NCBI GenBank assembly: GCA_021838065.1
Contig: JAKCEJ010000060.1
Span: 1 to 11,274 of the forward strand
Length of the DNA: 11,274 bases
Source: Pseudomonadota bacterium
GTDB taxonomy: Bacteria; Pseudomonadota; Gammaproteobacteria; Steroidobacterales; Steroidobacteraceae
Direction: 5' to 3'
Position numbers and translations under genes: made by a program
Notes under the pieces: model-generated
The model's input: only the letters and a program-made list of their open reading frames with translations
Databases searched by the model: none
What the model was told of the DNA's origin: nothing
In this document: positions 1-6,801 of the stretch, piece by piece
How the letters are laid out: the number at the start of each line of letters is the position of its first letter
Numbering within the stretch: the stretch's first letter is position 1

Positions 1-199
1 GCGGATCGGGCGACCACCACAGCACCGGCTGGCCGGGCGAGTACCAGGGAAAGATGCCGCGTCGGTAGGCCGCGAGCAGCCGCTCGCTGGAGAGGTCCCC
101 GCCCGCAGCGAGCAGCCCCGCCGGCTCATCGAGCGCCTGCTCGAGCGGTGGAAACCACTCCCGCGACTCGTGCGGCGAGAGCCAGGTGATGCGCTTCAC
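1..199 (-). CDS. aat: Leucyl/phenylalanyl-tRNA--protein transferase, N-terminal part (runs off the left edge)
   Basis: Aat moves Leu or Phe from aminoacyl-tRNA onto proteins with N-terminal Arg or Lys, marking them for ClpS/ClpAP degradation (the bacterial N-end rule); it is cytosolic. About 66 residues lie in the window. They begin MKRITWLSPHESREWFPP and continue through LLAAGGDLSSERLLAAYRRG and IFPWYSPGQPVLWWSPDPR, which is the family's conserved N-terminal block. The start is GTG (199-197), whose last bases form the TGA stop of the upstream acyltransferase (GTGA overlap), so translational coupling is likely. An AAGG-like ribosome site lies about 8 nt upstream inside that gene. The gene is cut only by the window edge and shows no damage. 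Identification is from recognised family motifs. Confidence 0.93.
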   Translation of the reverse strand, partial: MKRITWLSPHESREWFPPLEQALDEPAGLLAAGGDLSSERLLAAYRRGIFPWYSPGQPVLWWSPDP

Positions 200-1335
200 G
201 AGCTCGCCTTGCGGAACGGGACGTGCTCGCGCACTTCCCCGACGTAGCCCTCGACCCAGTCGGCCTCCCGCTCGAGGGACTCGCCGATCGCCGCCCGAAA
301 GCGCGCATCGCGGATGTCGTGCGCGGACCAGGTCAGGCGCGGCTCGAAGCCGCGGCTGACTTTGTGCTCCCCCTGGGTGCCGGGCTCGAAGCGCTCGATG
401 CCGCGCTCGATGCAGAACTCGATCCCCTGGTGGTAGCAGGTCTCGAAGTGCAGGCTGTGGTACTCGCCCGCGGCCCCCCAGTAGCGGCCCCAGAGCGCCG
501 CCTCGGACCAGAAGAACACCGCCGCGGCGACCGCGCGCGCGCCGTGCATCGCGATCTTGACCATCAGCGCGTCGCCGAGCGTGCGGGCGATCTCGCCGAA
601 AAAGGCGCGCGTGAGGTAGGGCTCGTGCCCATGGCGCAGAAACGTCTCGCGGTGAAAGCCGTAGATCTGATCGAGGAGCTCCGCATCGAGCTCGCTGCCG
701 AAGCGGGTGAGGAAGCGGATGCCCGCCTCGTGCACGCGGCGGCGCTCGCGGCGCGCCTTCTTGCGCTTCTCGGCGGTGAAGGTCGAGAGGTACTCCTCGA
801 AGTCGCGATAGCCGCGGTTGCTCCAGTGGAACTGACAGTCGCGCCGCAGCAGCCAGCCCGCCTGCTCGCAGGCCGCCCGGTCCGTCTCGGTGAGAAACAG
901 CGCGTGCGTCGAGGAGCAGCCGCGCTCGCGCGCCACCGCGCGCAGCGCCTCGAGCAGCCGCGCGCGCACTGCGCCGGGCTCCAGACCGGCGCGCACCAGC
1001 AGGCGCGGGCCGGTGGCCGGGGTGAACGGCACTGCCACGGTGAGCTTGGGGTAGTACTCGAGCCCGTGGCGCGCATAGGCCTCGGCCCACGCGAAATCGA
1101 ACACGAACTCGCCGAAGGAGTTGTCCTTGACGAAGGCCGCCGCGGCGCCCGCGAGCCCGGCGGCGTCACCCAGGGTGATCGGGCAGGGCAGCCAGCCGCG
1201 CACCGGGCCCACGCACCCCCCGTGCTCGAGCGCGGCCAGGAATTCGTGGCGCAGAAAGGGCTGCTCGCGCCCGGCCAGCGCGTTCCACTGGTCCGGATCG
1301 ATCTGCTCGATGCTCGAGTGGACGGCGAGCTTCAT
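196..1335 (-). CDS. FemAB-like / COG3146 GNAT-fold acyltransferase (DUF482 family)
   Basis: This 379-residue protein belongs to the family annotated as 'peptidogalycan biosynthesis protein' or GNAT N-acetyltransferase (COG3146, PF04339). The substrate is not established, and the FemAB resemblance only suggests transfer of an aminoacyl or acyl group. Family signatures are FVFDFAWAEAY (about residues 77-87), YYPKL (94-98) and VPFTPATGPR (102-111). There is a basic stretch AEKRKKARRERRR near the middle, and a C-terminal block with YHSLHFETCYHQGIEFCIE, RFEPGTQGEHK and SRGFEP. Full length is normal for the family. There is no signal peptide or membrane segment, so it is probably cytosolic. The ATG (1335-1333) is 3 nt from the trxB stop and the TGA overlaps the aat start, so it is almost certainly co-transcribed between them. 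A Shine-Dalgarno site is not obvious at useful distance. The family call is firm; the function is open. Confidence 0.88.
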   Translation of the reverse strand: MKLAVHSSIEQIDPDQWNALAGREQPFLRHEFLAALEHGGCVGPVRGWLPCPITLGDAAGLAGAAAAFVKDNSFGEFVFDFAWAEAYARHGLEYYPKLTVAVPFTPATGPRLLVRAGLEPGAVRARLLEALRAVARERGCSSTHALFLTETDRAACEQAGWLLRRDCQFHWSNRGYRDFEEYLSTFTAEKRKKARRERRRVHEAGIRFLTRFGSELDAELLDQIYGFHRETFLRHGHEPYLTRAFFGEIARTLGDALMVKIAMHGARAVAAAVFFWSEAALWGRYWGAAGEYHSLHFETCYHQGIEFCIERGIERFEPGTQGEHKVSRGFEPRLTWSAHDIRDARFRAAIGESLEREADWVEGYVGEVREHVPFRKASS

Positions 1336-1338
1336 TCG

Positions 1339-2307
1339 CTACGGCGAGTGGCCGGCCTCCACGGTCTCGAGATAGCGGTCGGCATCGAGCGCGGCCATGC
1401 AGCCGGAGCCGGCAGACGTGATGGCCTGGCGGTAGATCGGATCGGCGACGTCGCCACACGCGAACACGCCGGGGATGCTGGTGGCGGTCGCGTTGCCCTC
1501 GCTGCCGCTGCGCACCAGCAGGTAGCCGTTGCGCATGGCGAGCTGTCCGGCGAACAGCTGGGTGTTCGGCGCATGTCCGATGGCGATGAACACGCCCGTG
1601 ACGGGGACCTCGCGCCGCTCGCCGGTCCTCGCGTGCGCGAGGGCGATGCCGGTGACGCCCTGCGCGTCGCCCAACACCTCCGCCACGGTGTGGTCCCAGA
1701 GGAGGCTGACCTTGCCGGCCTCGGCCTCGCGCAGCAGGCGGTCCTGCAGAATCTTCTCCGCGCGCAGCCGGTCGCGTCGGTGCACGAGCGTCACGTGCTC
1801 GGCGATGTGCGAGAGGTAGAGCGCCTCCTCGACCGCGGTGTTGCCGCCGCCGATGACCGCCACGCGCTGGCCTCTGAAGAAGAATCCGTCGCAGGTCGCG
1901 CAGGCCGACACGCCCCGGCCGCGGAATTTCTCCTCGGAGGGCAGGCCGAGATACTGGGCGGTGGCGCCGGTGGCGATGATGAGCGCATCGCAGGTGTACG
2001 TGCCGGCATCGCCGGTGAGGCGAAAGGGGCGCGCCGCGAGGTCGCACGCCTGGATGTGATCGCTCACGATCTCGGTGTGAAACCGCTCGGCGTGCCGGCG
2101 CAGCCGCTCCATCAGCGCCGGTCCCTGCAGCCCCTCGACATCCCCGGGCCAGTTGTCGACGTCCGTGGTGCTCATCAGCTGGCCGCCGGCCTCCAGGCCC
2201 GTGATCAGCAGCGGGGCGCGATTGGCGCGGGCGGCGTAGACGGCGGCGCTGTAGCCGGCCGGCCCTGAGCCCAGGATGATGAGTCGGCTGTGCCGTGGAT
2301 CGCTCAT
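1339..2307 (-). CDS. trxB: Thioredoxin-disulfide reductase (NADPH, FAD)
   Basis: TrxB reduces oxidised thioredoxin with NADPH through FAD and a redox-active cysteine pair, supplying electrons for cytosolic disulfide reduction. The 322-residue product is about the length of E. coli TrxB. Visible motifs are the FAD-binding GSGPAG (13-18), the FAD-domain ATGA (112-115), the active-site CATC (Cys136 and Cys139), the NADPH-binding GGGNTAVEEA (153-162), the HRRDRLRAE stretch for NADPH phosphate (176-184), and the C-terminal FAD motif CGDV (284-287) followed by RQAITSAGSGCMAA. I chose the ATG at 2307 because it gives the usual N-terminus and has GAGGAA 9 nt upstream. The open frame continues 25 codons further to 2382, but that extension does not look like the family. 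It heads the leftward group and is divergent from ftsK. No defects are seen. Confidence 0.97.
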   Translation of the reverse strand: MSDPRHSRLIILGSGPAGYSAAVYAARANRAPLLITGLEAGGQLMSTTDVDNWPGDVEGLQGPALMERLRRHAERFHTEIVSDHIQACDLAARPFRLTGDAGTYTCDALIIATGATAQYLGLPSEEKFRGRGVSACATCDGFFFRGQRVAVIGGGNTAVEEALYLSHIAEHVTLVHRRDRLRAEKILQDRLLREAEAGKVSLLWDHTVAEVLGDAQGVTGIALAHARTGERREVPVTGVFIAIGHAPNTQLFAGQLAMRNGYLLVRSGSEGNATATSIPGVFACGDVADPIYRQAITSAGSGCMAALDADRYLETVEAGHSP

Positions 2308-2316
2308 GGAGGTGGG

Positions 2317-2322
2317 TTCCTC
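2317..2322 (-). promoter_or_regulatory. Ribosome binding site that sets the trxB start
   Basis: Read on the minus strand this is GAGGAA, 9 nt before the ATG at 2307. It supports the 322-residue TrxB over the longer frame beginning at 2382, which lacks an equally good site and a recognisable family N-terminus. Confidence 0.6.
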
Positions 2323-2380
2323 AATGCCAGAGGGGCCCCGAGGCGCACTCGAGCGTAACGGGGCGCGGGGCATGGCGTTC

Positions 2381-2386
2381 ATAGTA
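2381..2386 (-). promoter_or_regulatory. Possible -10 box for the leftward trxB group
   Basis: Read leftwards this is TACTAT, five of six matches to TATAAT, in the 136-bp divergent spacer. No good -35 lies 16-18 nt upstream (the sequence there is AGGTCC-like), so the call is weak. If used, the transcript would start near 2374, about 65 nt before the trxB ATG and inside the longer trxB frame, which would exclude that longer start. Confidence 0.3.
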
Positions 2387-2413
2387 CCAAGGGTGGGGCG
2401 GCCGGACCTGCGC

Positions 2414-2419
2414 TAAAAT
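2414..2419 (+). promoter_or_regulatory. Possible -10 box for the ftsK-lolA-rarA-serS operon
   Basis: TAAAAT lies in an AT-richer patch, 24 nt before the ftsK ATG, in otherwise very GC-rich sequence. No convincing -35 is seen at the right spacing and there is no TGn extension. Position in the divergent spacer is the main support. The 2308-2443 spacer shows no other clear element apart from the trxB ribosome site and its -10-like box. Confidence 0.3.
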
Positions 2420-2443
2420 TGCGCCACAGTAAGATCCGCGATC

Positions 2444-4783
2444 ATGGAGCCGTACCCATTGGCTGACTCCCAGGCGCTCACGCGCCGCCCCTCCCGCTTC
2501 AGCGCAGCGGCCACCCGCGCATTGCGCGAGAGCGCGGTCATCGCCACCGCCGCTGCGGCGCTGGTGGTGCTGATTGCGCTCGCGACGTACAGCCCCCGCG
2601 ATGCGGGCTTCTTTTTCAGCGGCGCCGGTCCCGTGGTGCACAACCGCATCGGTCCGGTCGGCGCCTACCTTGCCGATGCGCTGTTCGGCCTGCTCGGCTA
2701 TCCGGCGTACTGGCTGCCCGTGATGCTCGCGCTCGCCGCCTGGCGCACGCACCGCGGTGCCCGCGAGGTGCCGGTCGGGCGGGCCACCCGGCTGGTGCGC
2801 GCCGGCGGCCTGGCGCTGCTGCTCATCGCGAGCTGCGCCCTGGCGAGGCTCAACTGGGGCCCAGGGGCACTGCATGAGGGGGCGGGGGGACTGCTCGGCT
2901 CGCTCACCGGCGGGGGCCTCGGGGAGGCGCTCGGCTACGTGGGCGCCACTCTGGTCATGCTGGTGGCGTGGATGGCGGGCCTCTCGCTCGGCTTCGGGGT
3001 GTCTTGGTTCACGGTCATGGACCGGCTCGGGCAGTGGGCCTGGGCGGCGCTCGGCTGGGTGCGCGAGCGGCGCGCCGCGGCGCGCGATCTGGCCGTGGGG
3101 CGCGAGCGGCGGCAGGCGCGCAAGGAGGCCGTCGCGGTCGAGCACCAACGCGTGGCGCAGCGCCCGCCCCCGCGCATCAGCGCGCCTGCCGCGCGGATCG
3201 AGAAGAGCGAGCGGGTCGAGAAGGAGCGCCAGGTGCCGCTGTTCGATCCGCCGAAGTCCGGCGAGCTGCCGCCGTTGTCGCTGCTCGATGACCCGCCGGC
3301 GCGCGAGCCGGCGTACTCGAGCGAGGCGCTCGAGGGCCTCTCGCGGCTGCTCGAGATGAAGCTGAAGGATTTCGGCATCGAGGCCGAGGTGGTCTCGGTG
3401 CAGCCCGGCCCGGTGGTCACCTGCTTCGAGCTGCGGCCCGCCCCGGGGGTCAAGGCGAGCCAGATCACCACCCTCGCGAAGGACCTGGCGCGGGCGCTCT
3501 CGGTGCTCAGCGTGCGCGTGGTGGAGGTCATCCCCGGCAAGAACGTCATGGGGCTCGAGATCGCCAACGAGAAGCGCGAGATGGTCACGCTCGGGGAGAT
3601 CCTCCGCTCGAGGGCCTACGACGAGATGCACTCCCCGCTCGCGCTCGCCCTCGGCAAGGACATCGGCGGGGCGCCCGTGGTGGCCGACCTCACGCGCATG
3701 CCGCACCTGCTGATCGCCGGCACCACCGGCTCGGGCAAATCGGTCGGGATCAACGCGATGGTGCTCTCGCTGCTCTACAAGTCGGCGCCCGAGCACGTGC
3801 GAATGATCATGATCGACCCGAAGATGCTCGAGCTCTCGGTGTACGAGGGCATCCCGCACCTGCTCACGCCGGTGGTCACGGACATGAAGCAGGCGGCGAA
3901 CGCGCTGCGCTGGTGCGTCGCCGAGATGGAGCGGCGCTATCAGCTGATGGCCACCCTCGGGGTGCGCAATATCACCGGGTTCAACCGGCGCGTGAAGGAT
4001 GCCAACGAGTCCGGCAAGCCCATGCTCGATCCGCTCATGCTCGCGCGCGCCGCCGACGATCCGAGCTTCGATCAGAGCCAGATCCCGCACCTCTCGCCGC
4101 TGCCGTACGTGGTGGTGGTGATCGATGAGCTTGCCGACATGATGATGATCGTCGGCAAGAAGGTCGAGGAGCTCATCGCGCGCTTGGCGCAGAAGGCGCG
4201 CGCCTCGGGCATCCATCTGGTGCTCGCCACGCAGCGCCCCTCGGTGGATGTGATCACGGGCCTCATCAAGGCCAACATTCCCTGCCGCATCGCCTTTCAG
4301 GTCTCGGCCAAGGTCGACTCGCGCACCATTCTCGATCAGATGGGCGCCGAGACGCTGCTCGGGCACGGCGACATGCTCTACCTTCCGCCCGGCACCTCGC
4401 TCCCGACGCGCGTGCATGGCGCCTTCGTGTCCGACCAGGAGGTGCACCGCGTCGCTCAGGCGCTGAAGCGCGCCGCGCCGCCGGATTACATCGAGGAGGT
4501 GCTCTCGGGTCCGCAGCTGCCCATCCCGGGGCTCGCGGGCGAGGAGGGCGAGGGCGGCGCGGGGCTGATGGCCGATCCGGAGCAGGACTCCCTCTACGAC
4601 GAGGCGGTGCGGATCGTGACCCAGGAGAGGAAGCCCTCCATTTCCTACGTGCAGCGGCGCCTGAAGATCGGCTACAACCGCGCCGCGCGCCTGCTCGAGG
4701 CGATGGAGAACGCGGGCCTGGTCGGCCCGCTGCAATCGAACGGCTCGCGCGAGGTGCTGGTGCCGGCGCGCCCGGAGGACTGA
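2444..4783 (+). CDS. ftsK: DNA translocase FtsK/SpoIIIE (short-linker form)
   Basis: FtsK sits at the division septum, pumps double-stranded DNA towards the terminus and activates XerCD recombination at dif to resolve chromosome dimers. The 779-residue product starts with four likely membrane segments (about 30-49, 73-100, 117-135, 162-187). A charged Arg/Glu-rich linker of roughly 100 residues follows, then the motor. In the motor, Walker A is GTTGSGKS (426-433) and Walker B is VVVVIDELADMM with Asp561 and Glu562; LATQRPSVDVITGLIKANIP follows. The C-terminal winged-helix gamma domain (about 715-775) contains SYVQRRLKIGYNRAARLLE, the part that reads KOPS polarity sequences. The linker is far shorter than in E. 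coli FtsK (about 1330 residues), as in many other bacteria. The Shine-Dalgarno signal before the ATG is weak. It is the first gene of the rightward operon. Confidence 0.97.
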   Translation: MEPYPLADSQALTRRPSRFSAAATRALRESAVIATAAAALVVLIALATYSPRDAGFFFSGAGPVVHNRIGPVGAYLADALFGLLGYPAYWLPVMLALAAWRTHRGAREVPVGRATRLVRAGGLALLLIASCALARLNWGPGALHEGAGGLLGSLTGGGLGEALGYVGATLVMLVAWMAGLSLGFGVSWFTVMDRLGQWAWAALGWVRERRAAARDLAVGRERRQARKEAVAVEHQRVAQRPPPRISAPAARIEKSERVEKERQVPLFDPPKSGELPPLSLLDDPPAREPAYSSEALEGLSRLLEMKLKDFGIEAEVVSVQPGPVVTCFELRPAPGVKASQITTLAKDLARALSVLSVRVVEVIPGKNVMGLEIANEKREMVTLGEILRSRAYDEMHSPLALALGKDIGGAPVVADLTRMPHLLIAGTTGSGKSVGINAMVLSLLYKSAPEHVRMIMIDPKMLELSVYEGIPHLLTPVVTDMKQAANALRWCVAEMERRYQLMATLGVRNITGFNRRVKDANESGKPMLDPLMLARAADDPSFDQSQIPHLSPLPYVVVVIDELADMMMIVGKKVEELIARLAQKARASGIHLVLATQRPSVDVITGLIKANIPCRIAFQVSAKVDSRTILDQMGAETLLGHGDMLYLPPGTSLPTRVHGAFVSDQEVHRVAQALKRAAPPDYIEEVLSGPQLPIPGLAGEEGEGGAGLMADPEQDSLYDEAVRIVTQERKPSISYVQRRLKIGYNRAARLLEAMENAGLVGPLQSNGSREVLVPARPED
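4774..4778 (+). promoter_or_regulatory. lolA ribosome binding site inside the end of ftsK
   Basis: GGAGG lies in the last codons of ftsK, 11 nt before the lolA ATG at 4790. The ftsK stop lies between the two, so lolA translation is probably coupled to termination on ftsK. Confidence 0.6.
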
Positions 4784-4789
4784 CGACCC

Positions 4790-5488
4790 ATGGCGAAAGT
4801 GTTGAACCTGACGGCGCTCGCGGCCGCCGCGCTCGGCTGCGCGCTCACGGTGGCGCCTGCGGCCCGCGCCGTGCCGGCGGCCGAGGCGGCGCGCGCGCCG
4901 ACCCCGCTCGATCGCTTCCTCAGCCGGCTGCACACGCTGCGGGTGAGCTTCCGCCAGAATCTGGTGGATGCGCACGGGGCGCTGCTGTCGCGCTCGGCCG
5001 GCACGCTCATCGTCGAGCGCCCGGGGAAATTCCGCTGGAGCATCCGTGCGCTGCCGGCCAAGGCGGGGGCCGATGCGCCCGGGGCCGGCCAGCTCATGGT
5101 GGCCGACGGGCGCAACCTCTGGTTCTACGACCGCGATCTCGAGCAGGTGACGGTCCAGCCGGTGAGCGCGGCGCTCTCTGCGACCCCGGCGATGCTGCTG
5201 TCGGGCACGGTCGATGTGCGCAAGCACTTCACCGAGCGGCCGGCCGGGCGGCGCGAGGGGCTGGAGTGGGTGTTCGTCGAGCCGCTGCACGCCTCGGGCG
5301 CGGACTTTCGCAGCGCGCTGTTCGGATTCGAGCACGGCACGCTCAAGCGGATGATTCTCGAGGACACGCTCGGGCAGGTGGCTACCATCGTGTTCGAGCA
5401 CGTTGCGGTCAACGGGCCGGTGCCGGCTGCGGCGTTCACTTTCTCGCCCCCGAAGGGAGTTGACGTGATCGGAACGCCCGCGCGGTGA
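4790..5488 (+). CDS. lolA: Outer-membrane lipoprotein carrier protein (periplasmic chaperone)
   Basis: LolA takes lipoproteins released by the LolCDE inner-membrane transporter and carries them across the periplasm to LolB or the outer membrane. The 232-residue precursor has a signal peptide: a hydrophobic core at about 8-22, then VAPAARA with likely cleavage after Ala27. Mature-domain signatures are LRVSFRQ (50-56), GTLIVERPGKFRW (71-83), QLMVADGRNLWFYD (101-114), LEQVTVQPV (117-125) and a C-terminal AFTFSPPKGVDVI. Between FRW and VADG there is an Ala/Gly-rich stretch of about 12 residues (near 88-100) that I do not recall from standard LolA proteins. The start ATG is 6 nt after ftsK; the TGA overlaps the rarA GTG. 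The placement between ftsK and rarA is the usual one. Confidence 0.95.
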   Translation: MAKVLNLTALAAAALGCALTVAPAARAVPAAEAARAPTPLDRFLSRLHTLRVSFRQNLVDAHGALLSRSAGTLIVERPGKFRWSIRALPAKAGADAPGAGQLMVADGRNLWFYDRDLEQVTVQPVSAALSATPAMLLSGTVDVRKHFTERPAGRREGLEWVFVEPLHASGADFRSALFGFEHGTLKRMILEDTLGQVATIVFEHVAVNGPVPAAAFTFSPPKGVDVIGTPAR

Positions 5489-6801
5489 GCGGGCCCGGCA
5501 CCACTCGGCCCGATCCGGCGCGGCCGCTCGCCGACCGCATGCGGCCGCGCTCGCTCGATCAGGTGGTCGGCCAGTCGCACCTGCTCGCCGCAGGCAAGCC
5601 GCTGCGTCAGGCGATCGAGTCCGGCCGGCTGCACTCGCTCATCCTCTGGGGGCCGCCGGGCACCGGCAAGACCACGCTCGCGCGCCTCATCGCTCAGCGC
5701 AGCGAGGCGCAGTTCATCGCGCTCTCGGCGGTGATGGCCGGCGTGAAGGACATTCGCGCCGCGGTCGAGGCGGCGCGCGCCGAACGCGAGCGCAGCGGCC
5801 GCCCGACGGTGCTGTTTCTCGACGAGGTGCACCGCTTCAACAAGGCGCAGCAGGACACGTTTCTGCCGTACCTCGAGGACGGCACGCTCACCTTCATCGG
5901 CGCCACGACCGAGAACCCCTCGTTCGAGGTGGTGAGCGCCCTGCTGTCACGGGCGCGGGTGTATGTGCTGAAGCCGCTCGAGGAGAGCGATCTGGTGCGC
6001 CTGCTGCGCGCGGCGCTCGAGGACAGCGAGCGGGGGCTCGGCGCGCTCGCGTTGCAGGCGGAGCCCGCCGCACTGGAGCTGATTGCGCAGGCGGCCGATG
6101 GCGACGGCCGGCGCGCGCTCAGCATGCTCGAGCTCGCCGCGGGCCTGGCGGAGGCGGCAGGCGGCGGCGAGGGCATTACGCTCCAGCGCGCCGAGGATGT
6201 GGCGAGCGGCGCGCGGCGGCGCTTCGACAAGGGCGGGGAGCAGTTCTACGATCAGATCTCCGCGCTGCACAAGGCGGTGCGCGGCACCGATCCGGATGCG
6301 GCGCTCTACTGGCTTTCCCGCATGCTTGATGGCGGTTGCGATCCGCTTTACATCGCGCGCCGCGCGGTGCGCATGGCGATCGAGGACGTCGGTCTTGCCG
6401 ATCCGCGCGCGTTCGCGCTGACGCTCGATGTCTGGGAGGCCTATGACCGGCTCGGCAGCCCGGAGGGGGAGCTTGCGATCGCCAATGCAGTGGTGTATCT
6501 GGCGTGCGCGCCGAAGAGCAACGCGGTGTACGTGGGGTTCGGCGAGGCGCAGGCGGACGTCGAGCGCTTCGGGACGCTCGAGGTGCCGCTGCGCCTGCGC
6601 AACGCGCCGACGCGACTGATGAAGGAGTTGGGCTACGGGCACGGCTACCGCTACGCGCACGATGAGCCGCAGGGCTATGCCGCCGGGGAGCGCTACCTGC
6701 CGGATGGCATGCCCGATCGGCGATACTATCGCCCGGTGCCGCGCGGGCTCGAGATCAAGATCGGCGAGGCGCTCGCTAAATTGAGGAAACCGACGTCATG
6801 A
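5485..6801 (+). CDS. rarA: Replication-associated recombination protein A (AAA+ ATPase, MgsA/WRNIP1 family)
   Basis: RarA is a clamp-loader-like AAA+ ATPase that acts at stalled replication forks and single-stranded DNA gaps, and is related to eukaryotic WRNIP1/Mgs1. The 438-residue product shows RMRPRSLDQVVGQ near the N-terminus (18-30), Walker A GPPGTGKT (56-63), Walker B LFLDEVHRFNKAQQD (Asp113, Glu114), sensor-1 region FIGATTENPSFE (137-148) and an SRAR arginine-finger-like motif (155-158). The family C-terminal domain includes DKGGEQFYDQISALHK, MAIEDVGLADPRA and PKSNAVY. I chose GTG at 5485 because the next ATG (5539) would cut into the conserved N-terminus. The start overlaps the lolA stop (GTGA) and there is no strong Shine-Dalgarno at proper distance, so coupling is probable. 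The stop overlaps serS (ATGA). It appears intact. Confidence 0.96.
   Translation: MSGPGTTRPDPARPLADRMRPRSLDQVVGQSHLLAAGKPLRQAIESGRLHSLILWGPPGTGKTTLARLIAQRSEAQFIALSAVMAGVKDIRAAVEAARAERERSGRPTVLFLDEVHRFNKAQQDTFLPYLEDGTLTFIGATTENPSFEVVSALLSRARVYVLKPLEESDLVRLLRAALEDSERGLGALALQAEPAALELIAQAADGDGRRALSMLELAAGLAEAAGGGEGITLQRAEDVASGARRRFDKGGEQFYDQISALHKAVRGTDPDAALYWLSRMLDGGCDPLYIARRAVRMAIEDVGLADPRAFALTLDVWEAYDRLGSPEGELAIANAVVYLACAPKSNAVYVGFGEAQADVERFGTLEVPLRLRNAPTRLMKELGYGHGYRYAHDEPQGYAAGERYLPDGMPDRRYYRPVPRGLEIKIGEALAKLRKPTS
6783..6788 (+). promoter_or_regulatory. serS ribosome binding site within rarA
   Basis: GAGGAA lies 9 nt before the serS ATG at 6798, inside the last codons of rarA. It supports the start that forms the ATGA overlap. 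Confidence 0.6.

Noticed and set aside
1181..1188. GGGCAGGG, a match to the E. coli KOPS consensus GGGNAGGG recognised by FtsK
   Set aside because: A single match is no more than expected by chance in DNA this rich in G and C, and strand bias cannot be judged from one window.
223..2268. A 681-codon plus-strand open frame antisense to the acyltransferase and trxB
   Set aside because: Its residues are low-complexity Ala/Arg/Gly/Glu text without family motifs, while the opposite strand encodes two clearly recognised proteins. Long antisense frames are expected where third positions are nearly all G or C.
2308..2382. A longer trxB beginning at the ATG at 2382
   Set aside because: The 25 extra residues do not resemble the family N-terminus, and the downstream ATG has a better ribosome site and gives the usual length.
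2321..5401. A 1026-codon minus-strand open frame antisense to ftsK and lolA
   Set aside because: The Arg/His/Glu-rich product has no domain I recognise, and both sense genes are intact and conserved. It is a GC-driven absence of stops.
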